DNA from: Actinomycetota bacterium
GTDB taxonomy: Bacteria > Actinomycetota > Thermoleophilia > Gaiellales > Gaiellaceae
Assembly: GCA_003161615.1 (NCBI GenBank)
Contig: PMOB01000003.1
Location: 37,323-101,322 of the forward strand
Direction: 5' to 3'
Length of the DNA stretch: 64,000 nt
Position 1 is the stretch's first letter, and each line of letters opens with the position of its first letter. This document shows, piece by piece, positions 26,001 through 33,978 of the stretch. The position numbers and the translations under genes are program-made. Under the pieces are notes generated by a model that was not told where the DNA came from, did no database searches, and saw only the letters and a program-made list of their open reading frames with translations.

Positions 26001-27133
26001 AGTCGGAGCGTTCTGTAGTCATCGCGCCGGAGGCGCTCGACGACCTGATCGGCGCCCTGCGGCGCCGTGGTTTCCGCGTCCTCGGCCCGACGGTGCGGGA
26101 CGGGGCGATCGTCTACGACGAGCTCGACAGCGCCTCGGAGCTGCCGATCGGCGTCACCGACCGCCAGGAGCCCGGCAGCTACCGGCTCGAGGAGCGGGAC
26201 GACGAGGCGCGCTTCGGCTACGCGGTCGGGCCGCACTCCTGGAAGCGCTTCCTCTTCCCGCCGCGGATCACGCTCTGGCGCGCGAAGGCGGAGAACGGCG
26301 GCCGGAAAATCGAGGAGGAGCCGCCCAACGAGACGCAGCTCGCATTCATCGGCGTGCGCTCCTGCGAACTGAGCGCCATCGCCATCCAGGACAGGGTCTT
26401 CATCGGCGGCAAGTTCGTCGATCGCGACTACGCCGCCCGGCGCGACGGCGCGTTCCTCCTTGCAGTGAATTGCGGCGAGCCGGGCGCCAACTGCTTCTGC
26501 GCCTCGATGGACGCGGGCCCGCGCGTCCGGGATCCGTACGACCTCGCGCTCACGGAGATGCTCGACGGCGAGCACCGCTTCCTGGTCGAGGTCGGGAGCG
26601 AGCGTGGGGCGGATGTCCTGGCGGAGCTGCCGTCGGTGCCCGCGTCGCAGTCCGATGTCGCCTCCGCGCTAGCCGTGACGAATGACGCGGCCGCGCGGAT
26701 GACGAAGGCAATGCCGCAGGTCGACCTCCACGCCCTGCTGGCCGGCAGCCTCGAGCACCCGCGCTGGGACGACGTCGCCTCCCGCTGCCTCAGCTGCACG
26801 AACTGCACGCTCGTCTGCCCGACCTGCTTCTGCTCGTCGGTCGAGGACACGAGCGACCTCGCCGGCGTCGAGACCGCCCGCGAGCGCGTCTGGGACTCGT
26901 GCTTCTCGCTCGACTACTCGTACATCCACGGCGGCAGCATCCGCGCCTCGTCCCGCTCCCGCTACCGGCAGTGGCTCACGCACAAGCTCGGGACGTGGGT
27001 CGACCAGTTCGGCACGGCGGGTTGCGTGGGCTGCGGGCGGTGCATCACCTGGTGCCCGGTCGGGATCGACATCACCGAGGAAGTCGCCGCGCTGAGCAAA
27101 CAGGAGGAGAAGAGCCATGCCGCAACAGCTTGA
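25997..27133 (+). CDS. hydB: [NiFe] hydrogenase beta subunit (iron-sulfur, HydB type)
   Basis: 378 residues, GTG start within a hairpin. It is the electron-transfer subunit of a group 3b (sulfhydrogenase-like) enzyme, passing electrons between the hydrogenase dimer and the flavin subunit. Two C-terminal 4Fe-4S motifs are seen: [12 protein letters not shown] and [16 protein letters not shown]. The N-terminal region ([13 protein letters not shown]) is typical of HydB and AsrA-like proteins. More cysteines lie in G-A-N-C-F-C-A-S. First gene of the hydrogenase run; its 3' end overlaps the next gene by 17 bp. Confidence 0.93.
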   Translation: MESERSVVIAPEALDDLIGALRRRGFRVLGPTVRDGAIVYDELDSASELPIGVTDRQEPGSYRLEERDDEARFGYAVGPHSWKRFLFPPRITLWRAKAENGGRKIEEEPPNETQLAFIGVRSCELSAIAIQDRVFIGGKFVDRDYAARRDGAFLLAVNCGEPGANCFCASMDAGPRVRDPYDLALTEMLDGEHRFLVEVGSERGADVLAELPSVPASQSDVASALAVTNDAAARMTKAMPQVDLHALLAGSLEHPRWDDVASRCLSCTNCTLVCPTCFCSSVEDTSDLAGVETARERVWDSCFSLDYSYIHGGSIRASSRSRYRQWLTHKLGTWVDQFGTAGCVGCGRCITWCPVGIDITEEVAALSKQEEKSHAATA

Positions 27134-27587
27134 CGAGGTCCTCGCGCAGATCCCGTTCTTCGACGGGATGGCGGAGGACGAGATTGCGCTTATCGCGGGC
27201 TGCGGTCGCAACGTCCACTTCGACGAGGGCGCGACGATCTTCCGGCAAGGCGACGCGGCCGACGACTTCTACGTGATCCGCCACGGCACGGTCGCCGTCG
27301 GCAACTTCGTTCCGCCCCGCGGCGAGCTCGTGATCGAGACGCTCGAGGCGGGCGACCTGCTCGGCTGGTCGTGGCTTTTCCCGCCGTATCGAACCCACTT
27401 CGACGCTCGCGCCCTGTCGCCCGTCCGTGCGACCCAGTTCGACGGTAAATGCCTGCGCGACAAATGTGCTGCGGATCCCGCCCTCGGCTTCGATCTCATG
27501 AGCCGCTTCGCGCAGGTGCTGATCGAGCGCCTGCAGTGGACCCGCCTCCGACTCTTCGACCTCTATGGCAACGGCCACTCCGTCTGA
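27117..27587 (+). CDS. Cyclic nucleotide-binding-domain protein without DNA-binding domain
   Basis: 156 residues forming one Crp-like beta-barrel domain ([11 protein letters not shown] at the start, [19 protein letters not shown] in the middle) and a final C-helix. There is no helix-turn-helix, so it is not a normal Crp/Fnr regulator. The phosphate-binding segment reads [13 protein letters not shown] and departs from the cAMP-binding consensus. It lies between the beta and gamma subunit genes with overlaps on both sides (17 and 23 bp), implying strict co-expression and perhaps a role as a regulatory subunit of the hydrogenase. Confidence 0.88.
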   Translation: MPQQLDEVLAQIPFFDGMAEDEIALIAGCGRNVHFDEGATIFRQGDAADDFYVIRHGTVAVGNFVPPRGELVIETLEAGDLLGWSWLFPPYRTHFDARALSPVRATQFDGKCLRDKCAADPALGFDLMSRFAQVLIERLQWTRLRLFDLYGNGHSV

Positions 27588-28413
27588 GCTTCACCCGGTC
27601 GGGGCATTCGTTCCGCTCCCGTTCCGCGTCGCCGAGCGGCGGCAGGACACGGGAGACACCTGGACGCTGACCCTCGAGCCCGAGGAGAGCGGTTTCGCAG
27701 TCGAGCCGGGCCAGTTCGCCATGGTGCACGTCTTCGGCGTCGGGGAGGTGCCGATCTCGGTCAGCGGGCCGCCGGAGCGGCCGGGCGACCCGATCGTCCT
27801 GACGGTGCGCGCGGTCGGCGCCGTGAGCGGTGCGATCTGCGCGTCCGAGCTCGGCGCGCTTCTCGGCCTGCGCGGGCCGTGCGGGAACAGCTGGCCGATC
27901 GCTGAGGCGACCGCAGGCGACGTGGTCGTCGTGGCGGGAGGGATCGGGCTTGCGCCGTTGCGGCCGGTCGTCCTTCACACGCTCGCGCAACGAGATTCCT
28001 ACGGCGCGGTCTCGGTTCTCTACGGCGCGCGCACACCCGCCGACCTGCTCTACACGGATCAGCTCGAGGAGTGGCGCTCCACGATCGCGGTCGACGTCAC
28101 CGTCGACGCGGCCGAGCCGCCCTGGAAGGGCAAGGTCGGCGTCGTGCCGAAGCTCGTCGCAACCGCGGAGTTCCGCCCCGAGGCTGTCACCGCGTTCGTC
28201 TGCGGGCCGGAAGTGATGATGCACTTCACCGTTCAGGCGCTGCGCGAGCGGGGGGTGCCTGACGAACGGATCATGCTCTCGCTCGAGCGCGACATGCGTT
28301 GCGGGATCGGCCTCTGCGGCCACTGCCAGCTCGGCCCGACGCTCGTCTGCCGCGACGGGCCCGTCTACTCGCAGGCCGACGTCGGCGCGCTGCTGGGGGT
28401 GAGAGAGCTGTGA
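27565..28413 (+). CDS. hydG: [NiFe] hydrogenase gamma subunit (FAD/NAD(P)-binding, HydG type)
   Basis: 282 residues of the ferredoxin-NADP reductase fold. An FAD-binding beta-barrel (P-G-Q-F-A-M-V-H-V, then P-I-S-V-S-G-P-P) is followed by an NAD(P) domain ([12 protein letters not shown]) and a C-terminal 2Fe-2S site, [12 protein letters not shown] with a fourth cysteine in L-V-C-R-D-G-P. This subunit exchanges electrons with NAD(P)H. It overlaps the cyclic-nucleotide-domain gene by 23 bp and the small-subunit gene by 4 bp. Confidence 0.94.
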   Translation: MATATPSELHPVGAFVPLPFRVAERRQDTGDTWTLTLEPEESGFAVEPGQFAMVHVFGVGEVPISVSGPPERPGDPIVLTVRAVGAVSGAICASELGALLGLRGPCGNSWPIAEATAGDVVVVAGGIGLAPLRPVVLHTLAQRDSYGAVSVLYGARTPADLLYTDQLEEWRSTIAVDVTVDAAEPPWKGKVGVVPKLVATAEFRPEAVTAFVCGPEVMMHFTVQALRERGVPDERIMLSLERDMRCGIGLCGHCQLGPTLVCRDGPVYSQADVGALLGVREL

Positions 28414-29171
28414 AGCCGACTCTTGCGGTCTGGAAGTTCGCGTCGTGCGACGGCTGCCAGCTGACGATCCTCGACCTCGAGGACGACCTGCTCGCGCTGA
28501 CCGGCGCGATCGAGATCTCCGACTTCCGCGAGGCGACGAGCGCCGTCGTCGAAGGGCCGTACGACCTGTCGCTCGTCGAGGGCTCGATCACGACGCCGCA
28601 CGACGCCGAGCGGATCCAGGAGATCCGCCGCAACTCCAAGGCTCTGATCACGATCGGCGCTTGCGCCACGTCGGGCGGGATCCAGGCCCTCCGCAACTTC
28701 GCCGACGTTGACGAGTTCACGCGCGTCGTCTACGCCTCGCCGCAGTACATCTCGACGCTCGCCACCTCGACGCCGATCTCCGACCACGTCTCAGTCGACT
28801 TCGAGCTGCGCGGCTGCCCGATCGACAAGCGCCAGCTGCTCGAGCTCGTGAGCGCCTTCCTGATCGGCCGGAAGCCACGGATCCCGACGACGAGCGTGTG
28901 CACCGAGTGCAAGCGGCGCGGCGTCGTCTGCGTCACCGTCGCGCACGGCACGCCGTGCCTCGGGCCGGTCACGCAGGCCGGCTGCGGCGCGCTCTGCCCG
29001 GCCTACAACCGCGGCTGCTTCGGCTGCTTCGGCCCGATGGAGTCGCCGAACACGAGCTCTCTCATCCCGCTGCTGCGGCGGCTCGGCCGTAGCGACACCG
29101 ACGTCGAGCGTCTCTTCTCCACCTTCAACGCGGGCTCCGAGCCATTCCGAAAGGCGGCAGGGCATGGCTAG
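28410..29171 (+). CDS. hydD: [NiFe] hydrogenase small (delta) subunit
   Basis: 253 residues from a GTG overlapping hydG by 4 bp. It carries the iron-sulfur relay of the hydrogenase dimer. Cluster ligands are visible in [46 protein letters not shown] and R-G-C-F-G-C-F-G-P, enough for three clusters. No Tat signal is present, so the enzyme is cytosolic, as expected for group 3. It overlaps the large-subunit gene by 8 bp. Confidence 0.95.
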   Translation: MKPTLAVWKFASCDGCQLTILDLEDDLLALTGAIEISDFREATSAVVEGPYDLSLVEGSITTPHDAERIQEIRRNSKALITIGACATSGGIQALRNFADVDEFTRVVYASPQYISTLATSTPISDHVSVDFELRGCPIDKRQLLELVSAFLIGRKPRIPTTSVCTECKRRGVVCVTVAHGTPCLGPVTQAGCGALCPAYNRGCFGCFGPMESPNTSSLIPLLRRLGRSDTDVERLFSTFNAGSEPFRKAAGHG

Positions 29172-30456
29172 GCGTCGGACGATTGTCACCGACTACCTCG
29201 CCCGGGTCGAGGGCGAGGGCGCGATGACCGTCAAGCTCGTGGGCGACAAGGTCGAGCACGTCGAGCTGCGGATCTTCGAGCCCCCGCGCTTCTTCGAAGC
29301 GTTCCTGCGCGGGCGTTCCTTCCTCGAGTCGCCGGACATCACCGCGCGCATCTGCGGCATCTGCCCGGTCGCGTACCAGACGAGCGCCGTCAACGCCATG
29401 GAGAGCCTCTGCGGGGTGGAAGTGCCCGAGCCGATCCGACAGCTGCGGCGCCTTCTCTACTTCGGCGAGTGGATCGAGAGCCACGCGCTGCACGTCTACA
29501 TGCTCCATGCGCCCGACTTCCTCGGCTACGAGAGCGCAATCGAGCTCGCCCGCGACGCGCCTGCAGCGGTCGAGCGCGGTCTCGCGCTCAAGCGCACCGG
29601 CAACGACGTGATGACCCTCGTCGGCGGCCGGGAGATCCATCCGATCAACGTCAGGGTCGGCGGCTTCTACCGCACGCCTTCGAAGCGCGAGCTGCGGACG
29701 CTTGCGGCGCCGCTCGAGCGGGCTCTGGAGGCTGCGCGCGAGACGGTGCGCTGGACAGCCGGCTTCGAGTTTCCCGAACGGACGGTCGAGTGCGACCTCG
29801 TAGCGCTCGCGCAGCCCGATGCATATGCGATCGAGAACGGGCGAATCGTCTCGAGCGGCGGCTTGGACCTCGCGCCGGCGGAGTACGAGGAGCACTTCGA
29901 GGAGCTGCACGTCGAGCGCTCGAACGCGCTCCAGTCGCAGCTGCGCGGCGGCGGGACGTATCTCTGCGGGCCGCTGGCGCGCTACACCCTCGCCTCCGAC
30001 CGGCTCTCGCCCGGCGCCCGGGAGGCTGCGGCGGCGGCCGGGCTCGGCTCGGAGTGCCGCGATCCGTTCCGCAGCATCGTCGTGCGCAGCGTCGAGCTCG
30101 TGCACGCGTGCGAGGAGTCGCTGCGGCTGATCGAGGCGTACGAGGAGCCGGACGCGCCATTCGTCGAAGTCGAGCCCGTCGCAGGCACCGGCTACGGCGT
30201 CAGCGAGGCGCCGCGCGGCCTCCTCTACCACCGCTACCGCATCGACGCGGAAGGCACGATCCTCGAGGCGAAGATCGTCCCGCCGACCTCGCAGAACCAG
30301 CTCGCCATCGAGGACGACCTCCGCGACGTCGTGACGCGGAACACGAGCCTCGACGACGACGCGCTGCGCGGGCTCTGCGAGCAGACGATCCGCAACTACG
30401 ACCCGTGCATCTCCTGCGCGACGCACTTCCTCGAGCTGGACGTGGAGCGGAAATGA
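29164..30456 (+). CDS. hydA: [NiFe] hydrogenase large (alpha) subunit, group 3b type
   Basis: 430 residues. The nickel-iron site is bound by four cysteines in two motifs: [11 protein letters not shown] near residue 60 and D-P-C-I-S-C-A-T-H close to the end. The nine residues after that histidine (FLELDVERK) are probably removed by the maturation protease encoded next. The enzyme should reversibly couple H2 oxidation to NAD(P)H formation, or reduce protons and sulfur, in the cytosol. Group 3b is inferred from the HydB-HydG-HydD-HydA composition and [11 protein letters not shown]; the nearest-subgroup call needs a tree. Confidence 0.94.
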   Translation: MARRRTIVTDYLARVEGEGAMTVKLVGDKVEHVELRIFEPPRFFEAFLRGRSFLESPDITARICGICPVAYQTSAVNAMESLCGVEVPEPIRQLRRLLYFGEWIESHALHVYMLHAPDFLGYESAIELARDAPAAVERGLALKRTGNDVMTLVGGREIHPINVRVGGFYRTPSKRELRTLAAPLERALEAARETVRWTAGFEFPERTVECDLVALAQPDAYAIENGRIVSSGGLDLAPAEYEEHFEELHVERSNALQSQLRGGGTYLCGPLARYTLASDRLSPGAREAAAAAGLGSECRDPFRSIVVRSVELVHACEESLRLIEAYEEPDAPFVEVEPVAGTGYGVSEAPRGLLYHRYRIDAEGTILEAKIVPPTSQNQLAIEDDLRDVVTRNTSLDDDALRGLCEQTIRNYDPCISCATHFLELDVERK

Positions 30457-30929
30457 GCGGACACACGATCGTGATCGGAGTAGGGAACGCGTTGCGCGGC
30501 GACGACGCGGCCGGCGTCGAGGTCGTCGAGCGGCTGCGCGACCGCGTGCCGCCGGGGGTCGTCGTCGCTGCGTGCGATGAAGAGCCGAGCCGCCTGATCG
30601 AGGCGTGGGCGGGCGCCGACGCAGTCGTCCTCGTCGACACGGTCGCGTCCGGAGCTCGAGTAGGGACGCTTCACCGCTTCGACGCCGGCGAGACGCCGAT
30701 CCCGGCACGGGTTCTCCGTTCCTCGACCCACGCGATCGGGCTGGCGGAGACGATCGAGCTCGCGCGCGCCCTCGGGAAGCTGCCTCCCCGTGTCGTCGTC
30801 TACGGGATCGAGGGCGCGTCGTTCGCGGCCGGTGCCCCGCTCACGCCCGCGGTCGAGGAGTCTGTGGGACGGCTCGTGGAGACGATCCTGGGCGATCTCG
30901 AGGAGGTGGCATGCACGAGTGCGCCCTGA
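30453..30929 (+). CDS. Hydrogenase maturation endopeptidase (HyaD/HycI family)
   Basis: 158 residues from an ATG overlapping hydA by 4 bp (ATGA). The nickel-sensing protease signature G-V-G-N-A-L-R-G-D-D-A-A-G is at the N-terminus, with the conserved D near V-D-T-V in the middle and S-T-H-A-I-G-L near residue 92. It trims the C-terminus of the large subunit after nickel insertion. A downstream GAGGAGG serves hypA. Confidence 0.93.
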   Translation: MSGHTIVIGVGNALRGDDAAGVEVVERLRDRVPPGVVVAACDEEPSRLIEAWAGADAVVLVDTVASGARVGTLHRFDAGETPIPARVLRSSTHAIGLAETIELARALGKLPPRVVVYGIEGASFAAGAPLTPAVEESVGRLVETILGDLEEVACTSAP

Positions 30930-31192
30930 TGCAAGACCTGATGCGCGAGATCGAGGACGTCGCGCGCGCCGACAACGCGCTGCGCGTCACGCGCATCGAG
31001 GTCCGCCTCGGCGCCCTGTCGCATTTCACGCCCGAGCATTTCCGCGAGCACTTCGTCGACGCCTCGCAGGGAACGCTCGCCGAAGGCGCAACCGTTGCCG
31101 CTCGCTTGGCAACGAGTCTCGACGACCCGAACGCGACCGGCGTCGTCCTCGAGAGCATCGAGGTCGAGCTGCCGGAGGAGGTCGGCGGCTGA
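30911..31192 (+). CDS. hypA: HypA-like nickel metallochaperone lacking the zinc domain
   Basis: 93 residues, starting with the nickel-binding M-H-E, preceded by GAGGAGG and overlapping the protease gene by 19 bp. The fold pattern R-V-T-R-I-E-V-R-L-G-A-L-S-H-F-T-P-E-H and G-T-L-A-E-G-A is typical HypA. The normal protein is about 113-118 residues with two C-x-x-C pairs for zinc; here that segment is deleted and the only cysteine is Cys4. The C-terminal strand (L-E-S-I-E-V-E-L) is kept, so the loss looks clean rather than a truncation. It probably delivers nickel to HydA. Confidence 0.85.
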   Translation: MHECALMQDLMREIEDVARADNALRVTRIEVRLGALSHFTPEHFREHFVDASQGTLAEGATVAARLATSLDDPNATGVVLESIEVELPEEVGG

Positions 31193-31392
31193 TGTGCATC
31201 GGCTCGGTCGCATTCCTCGCCGACGTCTGGGACGAGTCAGGCGCGCGCGCCGGTCGGCTCGTCGACGGCCGCGTGGTGCCGCTCGGGTTCCTGCCCGAGG
31301 CGGAGGCCGGCGACGCCGTACTTCTCCATCTCGGCATCCCGGTCGAGCTTCTCGACCTGACACCTGAACAGCAAAAAGGAGTCGCATCATGA
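31192..31392 (+). CDS. hypC: HypC/HupF-type hydrogenase assembly chaperone
   Basis: 66 residues; the ATG shares one base with the hypA stop (TGATG). The essential Met-Cys at the N-terminus (M-C-I-G) is present, and V-L-L-H-L-G-I-P-V corresponds to the conserved L-V-H-x-G-F-A segment. The usual proline of M-C-x-x-x-P is absent. HypC carries the Fe(CN)2CO group with HypD to the large subunit. hypB, hypD, hypE and hypF are not in the window and must be elsewhere. Confidence 0.82.
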   Translation: MCIGSVAFLADVWDESGARAGRLVDGRVVPLGFLPEAEAGDAVLLHLGIPVELLDLTPEQQKGVAS

Positions 31393-32300
31393 ACCGCCGT
31401 ACCGTGGGGATCCTCCTCGCCCTCTCGACCGCATGCATCAGCGGCGTGGCCATCTGGGTCAACGGCCACGCCGTCACGCACTTCACCGACGCCACGGTCT
31501 ACACGACTGCCAAGGACGCGGTCGCCGGCCTGCTCCTCTGCCTGCTCGCGGTGACGTGGCGGTCGCGCGGTCCGGCCCCGGCTGCGGTTCAGCTCTCGCC
31601 CCGGGCGCGGATCGCCGGACTAGCGGCCGTGGCCGTGATCGGCGGCAGCGTCCCGTTCGTCCTCTTCTTCGAGGGACTCGCGCGCGCGGAGGCGACGCAG
31701 GCGTCCTTCATCCAGAAGACGCTCGTCATCTGGGTCGTGTTGCTCGCCGTGCCGCTGCTCAGGGAGAAGGTGCGCTGGCCGCATCTCCTCGCGATCGTTC
31801 TGCTCATCGCCGGCCAGGCGTGGCTCGTTCCGGCGGTCGGCCGGGTCGCGTTCGGGACGGGGGAGGCCATGATCCTCGGCGCGACGCTGCTCTGGTCGGT
31901 CGAGGTGATCGTCGTCAAGAAGCTGCTTGCCGGGATGCCCTCGCGGACGCTCGCGGCGGCACGGATGGGCCTCGGCACGGCGCTCCTGTTCGGCTGGCTC
32001 GCGGTGGCCGGGAAGCTCGGGACTTTCGCGGCGCTCGGCATGACGCAGTGGCGCTGGGTCGTCCTCACGGGCTTGATCCTGACCGCGTACGTCGGCACGT
32101 GGTACGCCGCGCTCGCAAGGGCGCAGGCGGTGGACGTGACGGCCGTGCTCGTCTTCGGCGCCGTCGTCACCGCGGCCCTCTCCGGCGCGTTCGACGGCGT
32201 GAGCGTCAATCCCGTCGGGACGGTGCTCATCGTCATCGGAACGCTGCTGATCGGTGCGCTCGCCCTCCGCCGCAAGACGGAGGAGGCGGGCGCCACGTGA
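31389..32300 (+). CDS. EamA/DMT-family transporter
   Basis: 303 residues with about ten membrane segments arranged as two EamA repeats. F-F-E-G-L-A-R-A-E-A-T-Q-A-S-F-I-Q-K and R-A-Q-A-V-D-V-T-A-V-L are typical of the drug/metabolite exporter family. Substrate unknown. It overlaps hypC by 4 bp and the next gene by 4 bp, so it is co-translated with the hydrogenase maturation genes; a metal- or metabolite-related role is conceivable but not shown by the sequence. Confidence 0.88.
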   Translation: MNRRTVGILLALSTACISGVAIWVNGHAVTHFTDATVYTTAKDAVAGLLLCLLAVTWRSRGPAPAAVQLSPRARIAGLAAVAVIGGSVPFVLFFEGLARAEATQASFIQKTLVIWVVLLAVPLLREKVRWPHLLAIVLLIAGQAWLVPAVGRVAFGTGEAMILGATLLWSVEVIVVKKLLAGMPSRTLAAARMGLGTALLFGWLAVAGKLGTFAALGMTQWRWVVLTGLILTAYVGTWYAALARAQAVDVTAVLVFGAVVTAALSGAFDGVSVNPVGTVLIVIGTLLIGALALRRKTEEAGAT

Positions 32301-33061
32301 GCGATCCGGCGGGAGCGCTCCTCTTCGCGCGCTACGCGTACCCGCCGAACGCGCTCGGTCTCTGCGGCGCCGACAGTCCGGCAACGCTGCTCGAGTACGG
32401 CGATGCGCGCGAGAGCGACGGGGGTCTCGCGGCGCTCGCGCGCACGTTCGACGGCGCGTGGCCGTACCTGACGCTGATTGCCGAGTGGAGCGGGATCGAA
32501 GATCCGCTCGATCCGCGCGTCGTCGAGGCGTACTGGGTCGGCAACGGCCTCCTCGCGCGCGTGCCGCCGGGGAAGCTGGCGCGCCACGTCGAGGATCGCT
32601 TCCACGGCCGGCTCGGCCGGGCGGAGGAGACGGTCGGCACGATTGCGGCCGCCGGCGCCGTGCCGCACCACTGCTTCCACGTGTTCGCCGTCTACCCGTG
32701 GCTCGGGCTGCTGCGCGGCGGCATGGTCGAGCAGCCGCTCCACGTCCTCGACCAGTGCCGGACGACCGCGGCGCGCGTCATCGCGCGTGACGGCGACGAG
32801 GCGGACGTTCTCGCGCCGCCGCTCTCCTGGGAGGACGGACTCCTGCGGCTCGGCGAGCCCGAGCCGCGACGGGTGCGCTGGCGCGCCGGGGGCCGGTCGT
32901 TCGTGGAGCCGCCGCAGCCGGGACAGCTCGTCTCACTCCACTGGGACTTCGTCTGCGACGTCCTGACGCCGCCGGGCGCCGATCGCCTGGAGCGGGTGAC
33001 GCGCCGCGTACTCGCCCTCGTCAACACGGGTGCGGGTCGAGGATCCCTGCTCGCCGCGTAG
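32297..33061 (+). CDS. Conserved hydrogenase-associated protein (DUF6390-like)
   Basis: 254 residues from a GTG that overlaps the EamA stop. It opens with A-L-L-F-A-R-Y-A-Y-P-P-N-A-L-G and contains A-Y-W-V-G-N-G-L-L and P-H-H-C-F-H-V-F-A-V-Y-P-W. From memory this matches the family called DUF6390, usually found beside [NiFe] hydrogenases. The conserved H-H-C-F-H suggests metal binding or catalysis. No membrane segments or signal. Function unknown; the neighbourhood implies hydrogenase maturation or regulation. Confidence 0.78.
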   Translation: MSDPAGALLFARYAYPPNALGLCGADSPATLLEYGDARESDGGLAALARTFDGAWPYLTLIAEWSGIEDPLDPRVVEAYWVGNGLLARVPPGKLARHVEDRFHGRLGRAEETVGTIAAAGAVPHHCFHVFAVYPWLGLLRGGMVEQPLHVLDQCRTTAARVIARDGDEADVLAPPLSWEDGLLRLGEPEPRRVRWRAGGRSFVEPPQPGQLVSLHWDFVCDVLTPPGADRLERVTRRVLALVNTGAGRGSLLAA

Positions 33062-33064
33062 AAT
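33059..33064 (+). promoter_or_regulatory. Probable -10 hexamer TAGAAT, leaderless dapA promoter
   Basis: TAGAAT overlaps the TAG stop of the preceding gene and lies 5 nt before the dapA ATG, so transcription would begin at the start codon. It would separate dapA expression from the hydrogenase operon. Confidence 0.5.
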
Positions 33065-33069
33065 CCAGC

Positions 33070-33957
33070 ATGGTGCTCGGCTCCGTCATCACAGCGATGG
33101 TGACGCCGTTCCGCGCTGACGGCGCGATCGACGTCGAAGGATTTCGCGAGCTCGCGACGTTCCTCGTCGACAACGGCTCCGACGGTCTCGTTGTCTCCGG
33201 CACGACCGGCGAGTCACCGACGCTCAGCGACAAGGAGAAGCTCGTCCTGTTCGCCGCTGCGGTCGACGCGGTCGGCGACCGGGCGACGATCATCGCGGGC
33301 ACCGGCACGTACGACACCGGCCACTCCGCTCACCTCACCGAGCAGGCGGCTCAGCTCGGCGTCGACGCTGTCCTCGTCGTAACGCCGTACTACAACAAGC
33401 CGCCGCAGCGGGCGATCGTCCGCCACTTCGAGAAGATCGCCGGCGCGAGCGACCTGCCGATCGTCGCCTACAACATTCCGTCGCGGGTGATCACGAAGAT
33501 CGAGCCGAAGACGATCGCGCGGCTCGCCGAGATCGAGACGGTCGTCGCCGTCAAGCAGGCGCACGACGACCTCGACGACGCGCGCTTCATCGCGGAGGAG
33601 ACGCGGCTCGACCTCTACTCGGGCGACGACCCGGTCACCTTCTCCTTCCTCGAGCTCGGCGCCGTGGGCGTCGTCTCGGTGACGTCCCACCTCTGGGGAC
33701 CGCAGATCGCGGAGATGATCCGCCTTCACCGCGACGGCGACGTCGACGGTGCACGCGCGATCCACGAGGAGCTGCAGCCGTCGTACGACCTCCTGCGGAT
33801 CCAGACGAACCCCATCCCGATCAAGGCGGCGCTCAACCTGACCGGCCACGAGGTCGGCGGCCACCGCCTGCCGATGGTCGAGCCGGACGAGCCGGAGCTG
33901 GCGGAGATCCGCTCCTGCCTCGAGCGGTCCGGGCTGCTCGCTGCGGCCTCGGCGTAA
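33070..33957 (+). CDS. dapA: 4-hydroxy-tetrahydrodipicolinate synthase
   Basis: 295 residues, normal length. DapA condenses pyruvate and aspartate semialdehyde, the first committed step to lysine and meso-DAP. The motif G-T-T-G-E-S-P-T-L-S, the proton-relay tyrosine in V-T-P-Y-Y-N-K-P, Y-N-I-P-S-R, and the Schiff-base lysine in V-A-V-K-Q-A are present. It precedes rnj, as in Bacillus and many actinobacteria. Confidence 0.95.
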   Translation: MVLGSVITAMVTPFRADGAIDVEGFRELATFLVDNGSDGLVVSGTTGESPTLSDKEKLVLFAAAVDAVGDRATIIAGTGTYDTGHSAHLTEQAAQLGVDAVLVVTPYYNKPPQRAIVRHFEKIAGASDLPIVAYNIPSRVITKIEPKTIARLAEIETVVAVKQAHDDLDDARFIAEETRLDLYSGDDPVTFSFLELGAVGVVSVTSHLWGPQIAEMIRLHRDGDVDGARAIHEELQPSYDLLRIQTNPIPIKAALNLTGHEVGGHRLPMVEPDEPELAEIRSCLERSGLLAAASA

Positions 33958-33964
33958 CGGCACC

Positions 33965-33970
33965 TAGACT
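33965..33970 (+). promoter_or_regulatory. Probable -10 hexamer TAGACT before rnj
   Basis: TAGACT lies 8 nt before the rnj ATG, giving a transcript that starts at or one or two bases before the codon. Confidence 0.45.
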
Positions 33971-33978
33971 CCGGCACG

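Noticed and set aside
26000-27133. Anaerobic sulfite reductase subunit A instead of hydrogenase beta subunit
   Set aside because: HydB and AsrA are homologous, but hydrogenase small and large subunits follow and no sulfite reductase subunit C is present.
21312-33069. Mobile element or integrative island boundaries around the cargo region
   Set aside because: No integrase, transposase, tRNA, direct repeats or att-like duplications could be found at either edge.
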